From positions 11,407,638 through 11,471,637 of the forward strand of contig NC_134283.1 of assembly GCF_949628215.1 (NCBI RefSeq): DNA of 64,000 nucleotides. The letters are read 5' to 3'. The notes beneath the pieces were generated by a model. That model was not told where the DNA came from and ran no database searches. It saw nothing but the letters and a program-made list of their open reading frames with translations. This document shows positions 1-11,700 of the stretch, piece by piece. The translations under genes and the position numbers were made by a program. This DNA comes from Phalacrocorax aristotelis. Lineage: Eukaryota; Chordata; Aves; Suliformes; Phalacrocoracidae. Each line of letters starts with the position of its first letter. Within the stretch, counting starts at the first letter, position 1.

Positions 1-1538
1 GCCCGATAAATGAACTACTCAAGCCTGGGACCAAACCTACTCTATGGTGCTTCAAAGCATACATATAAACATTTACAAAATAAAGCAATCTATTACTTAA
101 GGGGGGGGGGGGGGGGGGGGGGAACGGCACCATAAAGTGACAAGGCACACAAACAAGAATTACCACAAAGGCCAACGCAAGCTGAAAGCAAACTGCTACA
201 CGGTATCAATGCCACAGACCAACTATTATACACACCAATTATGTAAAATGTAACAGATCACCCTTATGCTGGAATGCTAAGCCTATCGCATCAAACACAA
301 ACTGACGTTCGGAATACTCTCAGTCCCAAATATTTAAATTTGCACAAGGAGCAATTTTCCCTGCTACCTAACGGATGGATAAACTCTCTGCTTTTATATA
401 TGCATTTAGATTATTTAGCAAGACTTTACAGAGTAAAGAAGGGTAAAGTAAAATATCACTGAGTTTTGCAGAATCTATTATAAAGAAGTTATTAAAAATT
501 CTGACTTAATGTTTTACCCGAATGTTACACATTCACTTCTACAGCTAATAAACTTGTGTTGGGAGTGCATTATCATGCACAAGAAACAGTCAAGTCCTTC
601 GGATGCCCAATTTCTAAGATCCTCTTTTTTACTCCCCAGTCTCTGACTCTCTTCCCAACTTTCGCACAAATATATTCTCTGGAGAATAATGTATTCTCAA
701 TACAGTCTCACACCAGTGTCTGTACTCAATTTTGATTTATACAGTGCCATACAGCTACCTCCAAAATGAATAGCTCACAATCAGCCTTCTTCGTTGATAA
801 CCTAGCACTCAGAGGATCCCTTGTACACCCAAGTTGTCTCCTACCCCAGGATGCAGAAGAGTTCAGTCATACGTGGCCCTGCACCCCGTAGGCCTGGAAT
901 TCGTACGATGCAAAGAAACCTTCTTTCCAGCGTCCCCCTCCTCCTCTTTTTTACGCACTATCTCTGGACCACTTCCACCGCTAATGGCTTCATACTTTTA
1001 CTCTAGTCAGGAGTCCTCTGAGCAGCCCTTAACCAGGTAACGTTCCTAGCCCCTTTGTGCGAGGGTCCCCCGGCGGCCACTGTGGGCTTCCCAGACGCCT
1101 CCCCAAGCCGGGGAGCAGCCGGGCGGCGGGAGCAGGGGCCTCCGCAGCGCCGCCGCTCCCCCAAGCCCTCGCTCACTTCCACCTCCGCCGTGAAGCGTCG
1201 CGGGTCGCAACAGCCCCGCCGCAGACGCTCCGTCAGGGAGGATGGCGGGATGACGCGCCTCCAGCCGAAACTACGCGGGCTCTCACCGAAGCTCCGCCGA
1301 GCCCCCTCGCAGTTGCTGCTGGGCCCTCCTCGGCTGTAGGCCTCCCCCTCACACCCCGGGCCTCCTCATCGCCGCAACGCCACGGACGACCCTGCCGCGG
1401 TTTCAGGTTCTTGCTCGATCCCCTCGGGCCCCTGGCGGTCCCTACGCCGCCGCCGCCGCCCGCACCGCGGTCCCGCTCCCCTCCCCGAGGCGTTGTTGGG
1501 CTGCCAGGGCCCAACCCTCCACTCCGCCAACTCCTTAC
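1..1538 (-). other. LSM14 intron 1 (5' part, incomplete)
   Basis: This is intron sequence of the minus-strand LSM14 gene. The first 500 bases next to the exon (about 1050-1538) are GC-rich CpG island. Below about 1000 the sequence turns AT-rich and ordinary. It contains a run of 22 G at 101-122. The plus-strand ORFs across 1055-1761 are CpG-island artefacts antisense to the exon. Confidence 0.75.
101..122. repeat. Homopolymer G22
   Basis: An uninterrupted run of 22 G lies in the LSM14 intron. Read on the minus strand, the transcript would carry C22. The length is likely to be uncertain in any assembly. Confidence 0.95.
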
Positions 1539-1659
1539 CCTTGGCCAGCGCCACAGTGGAGTTTTCGGTGTCGATGGTGTACAAGATCCCTTCATAGCGG
1601 ATCTCAGCCTTGGAAATAAGGCTAATCTTGCTCCCGATGTAGGGCGTCCCCCCGCTCAT
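1539..1659 (-). CDS. LSM14A: LSM14 family protein, first coding exon (LSM14A-like), partial
   Basis: This exon encodes the first 40 residues of an LSM14/RAP55 protein plus one base of the next codon. The translation begins [14 protein letters not shown] and ends STVALAK. It covers the first part of the N-terminal LSm domain, the RNA/partner-binding fold of this family. Family members are cytoplasmic P-body proteins that bind DDX6 and 4E-T and repress mRNA translation. The start codon at 1659 sits in a good context (A at -3). The exon ends with G at 1539, followed by a GTAAGG donor, so the intron is phase 1 and splits the expected Val codon. From memory, human LSM14A has the same 40 residues, whereas human LSM14B begins MSGSSGTPYL and differs at several sites. 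The remaining exons lie beyond base 1. Avian LSM14B could share this sequence, so the A/B assignment is less sure than the family. Confidence 0.85.
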
Positions 1660-1957
1660 GGTGCTGGCTCCTCGGTCAGGGACACCCTCCCCCCTCCTCC
1701 CCTGCCGAGCGCTCCCAAAGCCGGGCACAAGAAACTAAAGAAGCCCGGCTCAGAGTCGTAGTAGGCGCTCTACACCTCCCGCTTCGAGCCCGACCTTCCG
1801 CCGATCCCCCAGCGACGGCTCTCCGTGCGCAGACTCCCTCAGCACACCCCGCACCAAAAGCGCCCTGAAGCTCCCAACATGGCCGCCGCCTTCATCTTCC
1901 CTCAGAGCCGCCCCCCCTTCGCTCCAGCCGCGAAATGGATGCCGGGAGCGGAGGTGA

Positions 1958-1967
1958 TCTCGCGAGA
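1958..1967. promoter_or_regulatory. TCTCGCGAGA palindromic promoter element
   Basis: This is an exact 10-base match to the self-complementary CGCG element known from CpG-island and bidirectional promoters. It is also reported as a Kaiso-type (ZBTB33) sequence. It lies about 300 bases upstream of the LSM14 start codon. Confidence 0.6.
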
Positions 1968-2090
1968 GCCGGCCGGGCGGGCGGGGCGGCCATTTGGGCC
2001 GCCTTGGGGTTTAACTTGGCGGCATTGAAGTTCCAGTGTTTTCCCGCCCTGCCTGCTGAGCGCGGTTTCGTCAGCGGCGGGGTGGCTTGG

Positions 2091-2139
2091 GCTCAGCTCA
2101 GCTGGCTCGGCTCAGCTTAGCTCAGCTCAGCTCGGCTGT
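2091..2139. repeat. GCTCA/GCTCG pentamer tandem repeat
   Basis: About nine degenerate copies of a GCTCA-type pentamer lie at the upstream edge of the LSM14 CpG island. They resemble a minisatellite seed. I know of no function. Confidence 0.7.
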
Positions 2140-3596
2140 GCCTCGTCGTGTTTTCCCTGCCTAGCCTAGGGGTCTCGGCTCCCCCTCCCCGGCTCCCGCC
2201 GGCAGTATGAGCTCGGGGCTCGGAAACTCCACCCCTACCGTGGCCTGTGAACGCCGGGGGATGTGAAAGTAGGTTTGGTGATTTGGGGTTTTCGGGTTTT
2301 TTTGAGAGAAGCCCAAGCCACCTATCATCTAATGCGAAATTCTTGTGATCCTTGATAAGCAATTTAAAATCCAGTCATGCCGAGAGCTGCGAAAGTTTAG
2401 GTGATGGTGTATTTCAAGGGGGATTACATTTTACTCAGTTGGCAGTGTTGAGAGAAGTCAGATCTTGCCAGGCAACGCTAAGCAATGCAACTGTTGATAA
2501 AATCATGACTAAAGTGTAGAATTAATCCTGAAAAAACCATCTTTTTAGTACAAGTAAACAAAAAAAAAAGCTTTTGAGATTGCACTTAACTTATGCACCT
2601 TACGTAAAAGTCACAAATGAGGCTTCCTGTTGGAGACTTTGCCTGTTAAAACATGATACTGCCTCAGGCCCCCCTTTCTATATTTGCAGCCTAGAAAATT
2701 ACACGCAACAAAAGCTAACTTCGGAAAGGGTACTTAATAGCTTTTGTTGCAGCAACCGGATGCTAATATGTTACAAAGGTTCAGCAAGTATTTTATTCAG
2801 ACTAGGACTTTAAAGCACAATAGCAAGCTGGATTTTTCTGGAAGGGTCTGCATGCTCCTAAACAGGAGCCATACTAGACTTCTGGAAACTTTATGCCCAA
2901 GTTAACTGACTGTGAAGTCATGGAGGACTTGACTGCCTAGGAGGCTTTACTGTGATGTGCTTTTGGTGTGTCCTGGACTACTTGAAAGATTTTGGAACAA
3001 AATTCTGCAGTTAATAACTGGATATACATGGCCATATGAAGTCTATGGGAGACTACTGTTGAAAATCAGCATTTGTAACTCAGCTTGAAGTAAAGCTACT
3101 GTTTAGAAAAATAACAAACGATACCTATGTTCTGTTACAAGGAAGGAGAGAGGGAGTCTTCCTGACTGCTAGTGTTTGGTCTTTGGCTGCTTCTCAACTG
3201 TGGCAAAATAACATCTGTTGGAGGAGGTAGAGAGCCTAATAACAATCTAGAGGATCAGCTACATTCTATTACGTGGTTTTCCTTTTCCTGCCTCCTTACA
3301 GAAGGAGATGCATCAGCTTCAGATATGGATGGGGCTTGGAAGAGGGGAAAAAAGCTCTGAGGGAGGTTGCAGGGAAGGCAGGAACTCTGGCTGATTAGAA
3401 GAACGGAAAATGTGAGGGGAAGGGAGAAAGGGTGTATCAGGGAAGCCTGTGATACTGACAGGAGTGCACAGAGAAGGGGAAGAATACCTTGAAATATAAC
3501 CACTTGCCCTGAAGAGCCATGTGGCTTTGCTCCTCACCAATATCTTCCTAAGTTTTCCCTCATCTGCCTCTCAAAATTGTAGTTCAAGACTCCCAT

Positions 3597-3734
3597 TTAT
3601 ATATATTTATATATATAAATTTATATATTATATATTATTATATATACTATATTATAATATATAATAGAATATAATATATAATATTATATATTATATATAT
3701 TATAAATATATATATAATATATTTATATTTATAG
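3597..3734. repeat. Imperfect TA-rich microsatellite
   Basis: About 140 bases consist almost only of A and T, with many TATATA/ATATTA units. It is strongly self-complementary and likely to be variable in length. Confidence 0.9.
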
Positions 3735-6250
3735 GGTTCCAAGGCTGTGTGGTGGAACAGGAAATAGAAGTGGACATTTCTTTGAGCTTGGGACACAGAA
3801 GATGAGCATTTCAGGAGAGAATTAAAGCAGAAAACTGTCAAGATTTTACTTTAAAGTTTCTGAAAGGGAGAAGTTGGCCAGAATGAATACAAAAAGAAAA
3901 ATCCAGGAATAGAAAAGTATCCCCTTGAAAACTTTTTGAGGGTTAAATTGGAACCTTCTTGATATCAAAATTTTCCCAAGCCTCTCCATCAAGTCCTGTC
4001 TAGGTGAGCGCAGACAGATACTTACAATTACAATTAACTTTGAAACAAAAGCTCCTAAATTTCTATAAGCCATACATTAAAAAAATCCATAGCAACTGAA
4101 ATACATAAAGCTAAATTTAGACATATTTCTAGAACAGCTGTTGGTTATTCTAGCCCTCTTTGTGCTCTCCAGTTTGTGGAATTTATAATTTCTAATTCAT
4201 ACTTAAAATCAGCAGTTGAAAGGATATTTCTTATAGCATAAAGTGAACTTCAATTACATAGGTAGAGTACTGTAAATTAATTTTAAGCTATCTCAAAGTC
4301 TTATCTAAACCTGGTAGGTACCATTTTAATGTTGATTTTGAACTTACAATAGTTAAATTGTATATTTGAATGCACTGAAAGTGTGTATTTGAAAGAAACC
4401 TACACGCTAGAAAAACAGTGCTCCTTTCTAAGTGCTTTCACTTGTTTAGATGACAAATAGGTACTTCACTGTGTGAACTGTTATTACTTCCTGCAGCTTA
4501 ACATGGCAGTGGTATTTCTATTATGTGCTGAGTTATTAATGAAAAATTTGGGCTGGAAACAGGGCACAGGGTTTAACAGTGTTGATAACTGAACAGCAAC
4601 TTTTGTTGTGGATTTTCTTTCATGAGCAATTTTAAAACCATAGTTGTAAGTTAACTTTCCTAACAGATATTCTCTATTTCAAACAAAATATAATTCAGGA
4701 AAGATAGTATTTTAAGAGATCAAAATGAGATGATCACAGTGGTCTCTTTGGTTTTTGTGTGTTTTTTTTTTTATTGTGTACATATTTAACTCTTAAAAAT
4801 GAAAGAGCAACAAATATGTTCAGAAAAGTTTTCTATGATGAAAAGCATGTATTTGAAAGATTTTTATAATAAAAGAATGAATACAAAAGTTCACAAGAAT
4901 TCTGTACTTTACTAAAAGTCTCATTCCGTAAAAGTGCAAGCCCAAAGCCAGTTTCATCAACAAGTTTGTATACAATCTTATGTGTGTCATCACTTCTTGA
5001 CTTAAAAGGAGTCCAATGTGAATCAGTATACATCATGTTTTATTAAATAAAATAAAATATTCTATTATACTTCCTTATTCTGTGTTTATATATATAAAAT
5101 GGCTCAGTTATGAAGAGGTAAGTGGGAAGAAATACGAATTCATGTTTTACAGATTACCCACCCACAAATGTACTTTAAAACTGTAATTAAAAGTAGGCAA
5201 TATTTAAAGTTTTGAAACCTGTCTTATAAATCATGACTTGCCATTTTCTCCTTCCGGTGGGAAGATTACTTTTTATCTTCTGAGGTTACAAAGCAATAAA
5301 GTTTTCCTTCAGGGTGGTTTTTATGGAGACACCCAGCTTAATGACATAGTGTTAGAAAAATGAGTAGTAGAACTTTTTTCACAGTCAGGAGTAGTTGCAG
5401 AATTGTATGTTTAACTTTCTATTCTCTTATAAACACTGTGGAGGTAATGAAGTCCAGGATCAGGGGCAAATATGTGAAGGAAGCATGGGATCTTATCTAA
5501 TAAAATTAATAAAATGTGTGACTCTTAAAGTAATACTGGATAGATTCTGATTATTTTCCAACCCAAATTAACATTATTTTTGTGCAATAGCAAATTGAGT
5601 AATAGTCTACTATGTTTTAATTACATTTCCAGGTAGGAACAGTTGTTAAAAGACCCAGTTTAATTCAGCTGTAGCATTCCATAAAAGCAATATTCATTTG
5701 CTAAGCAAACTCTTGATGTATAGATCTCCCGTGTACACTTAATACTGTTTTTCATAAGCAATGCTGTGCTTTCACATTCACTTACTGCATAGCCTCCTGT
5801 TTCTACATCCTGACCGCCTTCAGTACTTTTACTGGCCACTTTATTTAAGAAATATGTTCTGGTTTAATTTCAGTAGACATTTAAACTTACCCTAATTAAA
5901 CTGCTGCAACCTATTTTTAATGCATTTTAAAAGTGGTTTATTTTGATTCATCATAAACCTGCTTCTTAAGGTATAAACAGACAATCAGGAAAAACTACCC
6001 TGAATAAAAATGCAACCTACATTAAGAGGAAACGGATGGTAACAAACGAGTTGTTAGTAGTTTAGTCCTGTGACTCAAGCTAAGTCATATAATGTATGAT
6101 TTAGCAGATTGAGTATGGGAATGGAGAACAGTTGCCTGCACTGTGAACCCTTTGCTTGTTTCCATCTGTGCACTGTGCAGTTGAAGGTGGGTTATCCACT
6201 GACATGCCTTTTTCATTTTGTGGAAAATTCTTCTTTCTGTGATTTTCAGG

Positions 6251-6514
6251 ATGAGTCACCATTTCTGGTCACAGAGCAGCAACTCAAACACATCCAAGTT
6301 TGAAGACATCCATGCTATTGCAGGCCAGCAGAGACAGATAATGGAAACCAAGCTGCTTTCTGCTGGCAGTTTCACAAATCCATGGTGGTTATCACCTGCA
6401 TGCAAGGACAGATGCGGTGAACTGTGGGTGATGGTTATTCAAGGGAAGATTATTTATTTTGAAGGTCCCACCAAAGAAACTGCCCTGTCATTACTCAAAG
6501 AAATGATGGGTTAG
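6251..6514 (+). other. Unrecognised 87-codon ORF with a splice-acceptor-like start
   Basis: An ATG-initiated ORF of 87 residues begins one base after a good acceptor-like sequence (GTGATTTTCAG, ending at 6249). The product starts MSHHFW and ends LLKEMMG. It contains Trp/Cys-bearing text (NPWWLSPACKDRCGELW) that looks less random than most neighbouring ORFs. I recognise no domain or family. It could be an exon of an unannotated transcript, an old coding relic, or chance. It lies about 1 kb upstream of the TAF4-like CpG island. Confidence 0.2.
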
Positions 6515-7189
6515 GACCACTGTCTTTCTCTCAAATGATATTTGCCATGAGGCAAGAACTGCTGGGAAAAGGGCATGCAGGAGTGCAATGGCAGGAGTCT
6601 TAGTAACAAAACAAACAACCTCAAATTTCCTGTGGGGATACTGAAGGAACACAGTATGCCAGTGATGCCAAGAGTCTTACTTTTGGTTTACAAGTCTTCT
6701 GTTAACAGTGTCCACAATAGGAAATTGTATTACTGAAACCATTCTTGTCTAGGTAAAACAGTAGCTTTGTACATAAACGTCTAAAACTCCTAAAGCAGAC
6801 AGAGGAGCACAAATGTGAGTGCAGGTACTGTGTGTGCATCTTAGGGTTTCAAAGAGCTCCAACAGCACCCCCCTTGCAGTTCCCTCCTTGGAAAGAGTTA
6901 GTGTGTAAGGCAGCTGAGGCACTACAGCCGACTGCACACGTGCTTTCAGTTCTCCCCAAGCATGAAGATAATTGTGCTGGCTGCAATCATCCTCACAGGG
7001 TACCAAGTGACGGCAAAGAGTGCAATTGTGGCATCTTCCTTACCAAAAGGCGACAGCGTTGCATGACACCTCAATTCCCAGCGTGCAAGCTCACCCTCTG
7101 TATCAGGGCTGCAGGCCTTCTCCGTGCCTCAGACCTCCCTGTCAGAAGTCCCCACGGACACGATTAACGGCAGACTCTCACACACCCAC

Positions 7190-7533
7190 ACGGCTATGGC
7201 ACCTGCCTAGACACGCTGTCGCCCCTCGGCTCCCCGAGGCGGCCGCGGAGCAGCCCTCTCCCCCAGGCAGTCGCCCCTCGCCCAGGGTGGTTAGGCCGCC
7301 GGGCCGTTCCCGGCCCCACCGGCCAAAACCCACAGGAGCGCTACGGATCTCATCGGGCCTCGAAGGAGGCAGCGGCGGGAGCCCCGGGCGGGTGATGAGG
7401 CCACCACGACCGCCCGCTCTCCTCCCGCCCCGCCGGCGGGGGAGGAGGAAGCTGGCCCCTCCCAGAATGCCTCGCGCACGGCAGAGGCCGGCGCGCCTGC
7501 GCCCTGCGCGGCCGGCTCCCAGCTCAGCGCAAG
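7190..7533 (+). promoter_or_regulatory. CpG-island promoter and 5' leader of the TAF4-like gene
   Basis: The sequence turns abruptly GC-rich at about 7190 and stays so through exon 1 to about 8750. Just upstream of the start codon there is a CCCAGAATGC box (7461-7470), like the core of a ZNF143/Staf site. An alternating GCGC-rich stretch (7490-7515) resembles NRF1 sites. I see no TATA box. The transcription start site is not determined. Confidence 0.6.
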
Positions 7534-8704
7534 ATGGCGGCGGGTGCCTCGGACCCCCTGGAAGAGATGCTGCTCTTCTCCGAGGAGGTGGACGAGAAGG
7601 CGGTCAGCGACCTGGTGGGCTCCTTGGAATCGCAGCTGGCCGGCGGCCGGGGCTCTGCCGAGGCGCCCCAGCCCAGGACCTCCGCCCCGTCCCAGCAGCA
7701 GCAGCCGCAGCAGCAGCACCAGGGGAGCCTAGCGGGGGGCAGCAGCCCCGTCCGGCAGCAGCAAGGGCATCCCGCGCCCCCTCCCGCTGCCGGGACAGAG
7801 GAGGCGGCGGGGTGCCCCGGAGCCGCGGAGAGCCGAGCCCCTGCCCAGGGGCCGCTCTCGTCCCCGTCCCCCCCGGCGGCGGCGGCAGCAGAGGCGGCGG
7901 CAGCGGCGGCGGCAGGGAGGGGAGTGAGTGTAAACAGTAGTAGTGTGCAGCAATCACATGGAGCGGCTCTCCTCGGCGGCGGCAGCCCCGGCGCGCCCGC
8001 CGCCCCTGCCCCGCCGCAGCCCGCTGCCCCCCCGCCCGCCGGCACCCCTGCCCAGCCTGTCAACAACCATGTGGCTGCCGCCGCCGCTCGGGACGCGGGG
8101 AGCCCTAGCCCCGGCGGCAGCCCGCCCGTAGCTGCCAGCGCGCCGCCGCCGCCGCAGCGCGCCGAGGCCGCGGCCGCCACGGGGGGGAGCGGGACGCCGG
8201 CGGGGGGCGGCGGGCAGGCGGGAGCGGCGGAGGGAACCGCCGCTGGCGGGACCGCGCAGCTCCCCGGCGAGGCGGTGCCCAACGGGGAGGGCGCCGGGGG
8301 CCGGCCGGTGGCGGTCCCACCAGTCAGCAGCCACGGCAGAGCCGACGCCGCCACAGCACAGACCAAGCCCGCGCACGGCCCTCTGCCCGCAGTAAACGCA
8401 CTCAGTAACTCCGCCAGCCCCGCGCCCGCCGCTGCCGGCGCGGCCGCACCGCCGGGACCGGGCTCGGTCGCCAACTGTGCCCCGCCGGCTGCCGCAGCCC
8501 CCGGCGCCGCGGCCAAGCCGGCGGTCAGCGCGGCGGGCGTCGCCAAGGCGGGCGCTGCCCTCCCCGTGGCCCCCGCGGCCCCTCAGGCCCTGTCGCCCAG
8601 GCCGGCGCTGGGCGCTGCCCCCCGGATCGTGGCCCCTCAGCTGATCGTGCGGCCGCCTCAGCAGACCACCATCCAGCTGCCCCCCGGCTTCACTATCCCG
8701 CCCG
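7534..8704 (+). CDS. TAF4: TAF4-like exon 1 (N-terminal motif and low-complexity region)
   Basis: The ATG at 7534 opens [20 protein letters not shown], which aligns with the human TAF4 N-terminus (MAAGSDLLDEV...). The exon encodes 390 codons plus the first base of codon 391. Most of it is Pro/Ala/Gly-rich and disordered, with Gln runs at residues 54-57 and 59-61 and Ala runs at 115-119 and 121-127. The C-terminal part ([20 protein letters not shown]) resembles the conserved segment preceding GMVLVR in TAF4. The donor is G|GTAAGTG at 8705 (phase 1). The open frame continues past the donor by chance to 8958. Confidence 0.93.
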
Positions 8705-11700
8705 GTAAGTGTAAGTGGAAGCGCAGCTGTGGCGGGCTTGCCTTTCTAACCCTTCCTTCTTTTTTTTTTTTTTTTTGTTTTTTCTTTTTTTTTTTCTTGG
8801 CTGAGGGCTTCTTTTCCCCCCAAAGTTGTCGTCTTCCCGCTGCTCGACGTGCTGGAAACAAAAGAAGTGCCACCTGTCTGAGGGCGACGTCTGACAAACA
8901 GGCCGCCGTTAATGAGGATGTAATTGGTACGGGATGGGTGGTGGCTAATGCAAGCTAGTCATGACTGTTGGTTGACGAGTTACTTGTTTTCCTTTAGGGA
9001 GAGAGCGGCAGTCACGGTGAGTTATGTTGTAATGGTGTAGCGAGCAGTTGTGCACCAGGTGAAAAACTGCGCTGGTAGAATAATTCTATGTGTCGCTTTT
9101 GAAGGACTCTGTTTTCTGCTTTACTCTTGATAGTCTTGAAATGTTCTCCTTCCTCAAGGAGTTTCTTCTGTTGTGAATCAGGTGGTAAGATACAGGCTCA
9201 TTTGTGTAATTCAGTCTAAAATATTTCCTTTTAGTAAGTGTGATGCTGTCAGTCTCCACTGCGTCTGGGCAGTCTTTACGTCACTGGATTTTATTTCTAA
9301 CTCTGAAGTAACGGTTGCGTCCTGTCTATTCTCCTTGTAGTTTCTTAACTTCCATTACCAAATATGTAATTTCAGCAAGGTTGCTAACTAACCAAATCAG
9401 CATCCCTACATCCTAGTGATTCCTACTCTAACCGTATGTTGTTTCATCTGAAATTTGGAAGGGTTCCATGGTCCTCTACTTAAGTTTTCATGTTGCAAAG
9501 AGTTGGTAACTGTGCCTCCTTGATTTAGGAGATGGTTCAACATTTGAACTACTTTTAAATTTTTTTGTTACTAACATCAATAGCCTGACAGTATGCGGAG
9601 CTATTGATGTAGTCTGAAATAACTTCTTCCACCATGTTTCTTAAAATATTTGACGTTTATTAGCTAAGTGAAGCAAAAATGTGATGATGTAGAAGCTTGG
9701 ACTTCTAGTAGTTGTGTCTTTGGCCTTAGTTTATGAAGCTCCTCCAAATTCTAATTCTCTGACCAGATAAAGCTCAGTCACCTAACTGACTTAAAACAGG
9801 TAAGAGGTTGCTACTCAGACTGTATTAGTGCCTTTAGCCTTTGATTTCACGTTGTTCATCTGTTTGATAATTAATATACTAATATGATAACATGTATCAT
9901 AACTTTGCATACAGTTTCTGAACTTTACTATGTCAATACTTTGTTCTGCTACTTCATTTTCAAACAGATGAGGAAAACGGAGCCCTTAAAAGCCATCTGG
10001 TCTGAGGTTTAGAAAAATGTTATGGAAATAATACTGTGGAAAGTTACAATTTTATTTTATTACAGGATAGTTTGAAATCCATTAAATTTGCATAAACATG
10101 AAGATTGTGTGTTCTAAGATTAAGATAGTCAGAAAATACTTGAAAATATTTGAATTTTTATTCTTTAAATTAGTGGATCATTTATAACTTAATTTTGAAA
10201 CTCCCTTATTGTAAACTTCTGTCTAAAGCAGAAATATAGAATGAGTTTTTCAGAATAGGTTATTTTAGCATATAATACTCATGAGTTGTGTATTTCACCT
10301 TTACATGCCTGACAGTAAGGAAAAATTAATCTCATAATGTAACCAGATTCTAATTTGTACGTGTTGTTCAGTAAAAGAAGTTTAAAGTTCTCCAAACTGA
10401 ATTAAAAAATAACATTAATATGTGAATATTTATGCATCTATGGTAGTAATTATGTCTGCAACTTCTGTTGAAACTGTGGCATGTGTTGCAATTAATTTGT
10501 CTGTTCCATTCAAATTTTTTTATTCAGAATGAGTATTAGATAATTGGAAAAGAAATTATAAAACACCTGTGGATCAGTGTAATGCAAATAGACCATGTAT
10601 TTTTTTAATGCATGGTAGGCATTATTCTATGAGGTTTTTTTATGTAAGGTTCACTACATAATCAGAGAAATGATACCTGTTTGGCCAGTTGGCTATGTAC
10701 TAATTTTCGTGTGTCTAGATGGTTTAGGAATGGTATAGATCAAATACATCATCTGCTTACAGAATTTTCTACAAATATAAACCCTCAGGTTTGGTGCCCG
10801 AAGGGCTAGTGAACCTAAAATGCTATCTTTCTAAAGAATTTTTATGGTGGTGTGCCCCCCGCACCCCCAACTCTTCTTTTAAAAATTACTCTCTGGGCTT
10901 TGAGAGAGAGTTAGGATCATGTCTTTTAGGTGTAGTCCTTGCTGTAGTTCTCTATGCCTTTTATCTTAAAGTGTGATTTCCGCAAGTCTTTAGTCTGTAG
11001 TGGCAGAAATTTGCCTTCTCTTTGTGCTTTTAGCATTGATGGTTGGCTGGGAGCACCTAAGACTATGTGAGTGAGGGCTTTGAGTGAGGGCTTTTAGTGA
11101 TGCTTCAGTTCACTCATGTGTTCATCCCAGGATTGGGTTTTGTATTTCTATGTCAGATGCTGAAGGAAAGACTTTCTTAGTATAAGGTACTTTTGAAATT
11201 TGTTACTTGCTTGATATAATACTGTTCAAATTTCTTTATCCTCATGATATGTTGCAAACCGCATCCATTTACTGAGGTGTTTTTTTCTGGGAAGCTAATA
11301 ATTAGAAGTGGATGTAAGCTTTTACTTTTTTTATTTTCCCTTGAAAAGCTAAAAAATATATATGAAGCAATTTGTGCATAGAGATAAGTTGCAGAAACAA
11401 CTGACTTTATCAACAGAAGTTGATTTCCTAGAACCTTAATTTTGGGTCTCCAGTGGTTACAGGCAAGAAGTTTTTCTGTTTATAGACCCATTGTATCCTA
11501 TCTAGGTTAAATTATTAAAATGTGTTCTGTAACTAACTTGGACGTTCTTGTAAAATAGTCCGACTGCAGAACTGCTTCTTAATTCTGAGAGAACTAGAGG
11601 AAGCACATCACATGCTTTGCAGTTATCTTGAATAAGTGTGAAGCTCCAGATGATCCAGGGACCAACTTAACCATTGTCTCCCCTTCTCCATCCTGCTGAT

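Larger units (their letters stand above)
1050..2250. promoter_or_regulatory. CpG island and promoter of the LSM14 gene
   Basis: This dense CpG, GC-rich block spans the LSM14 first exon and its upstream side (1660-2250). Visible sites include a perfect TCTCGCGAGA palindrome (1958-1967), GC boxes (for example around 1976-1988), and two minus-strand matches to a YY1-type CCATNTT core near 1877-1883 and 1990-1996. No TATA box is evident, as expected for a housekeeping CpG-island promoter. The exact transcription start cannot be read from sequence. Confidence 0.75.
2251..7189. other. Intergenic region between the LSM14 and TAF4-like genes
   Basis: This AT-rich spacer lies between two divergently oriented genes. 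It holds a TA microsatellite (3597-3734), an unexplained 87-codon ORF (6251-6514) and a 34-codon ORF with a signal-peptide-like start (6962-7066). I recognise no other gene or repeat family. Confidence 0.6.

Noticed and set aside
1057..1761. 234-codon plus-strand ORF
   Set aside because: It lies in a CpG island and covers the LSM14 exon on the opposite strand. Its low-complexity Pro/Arg/Ala text indicates a compositional artefact.
7524..8546. 340-codon minus-strand ORF over exon 1
   Set aside because: It is antisense to the conserved TAF4-like exon 1 in GC-rich DNA. Its Ala/Pro/Gly composition is the mirror of the sense repeats, and it has no domain.
8705..8958. Extension of the exon 1 reading frame past 8704
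   Set aside because: The frame runs through a clear GTAAGT donor into a poly-T intron tract. The conserved continuation (MVLVRTDAG) is in exon 2.
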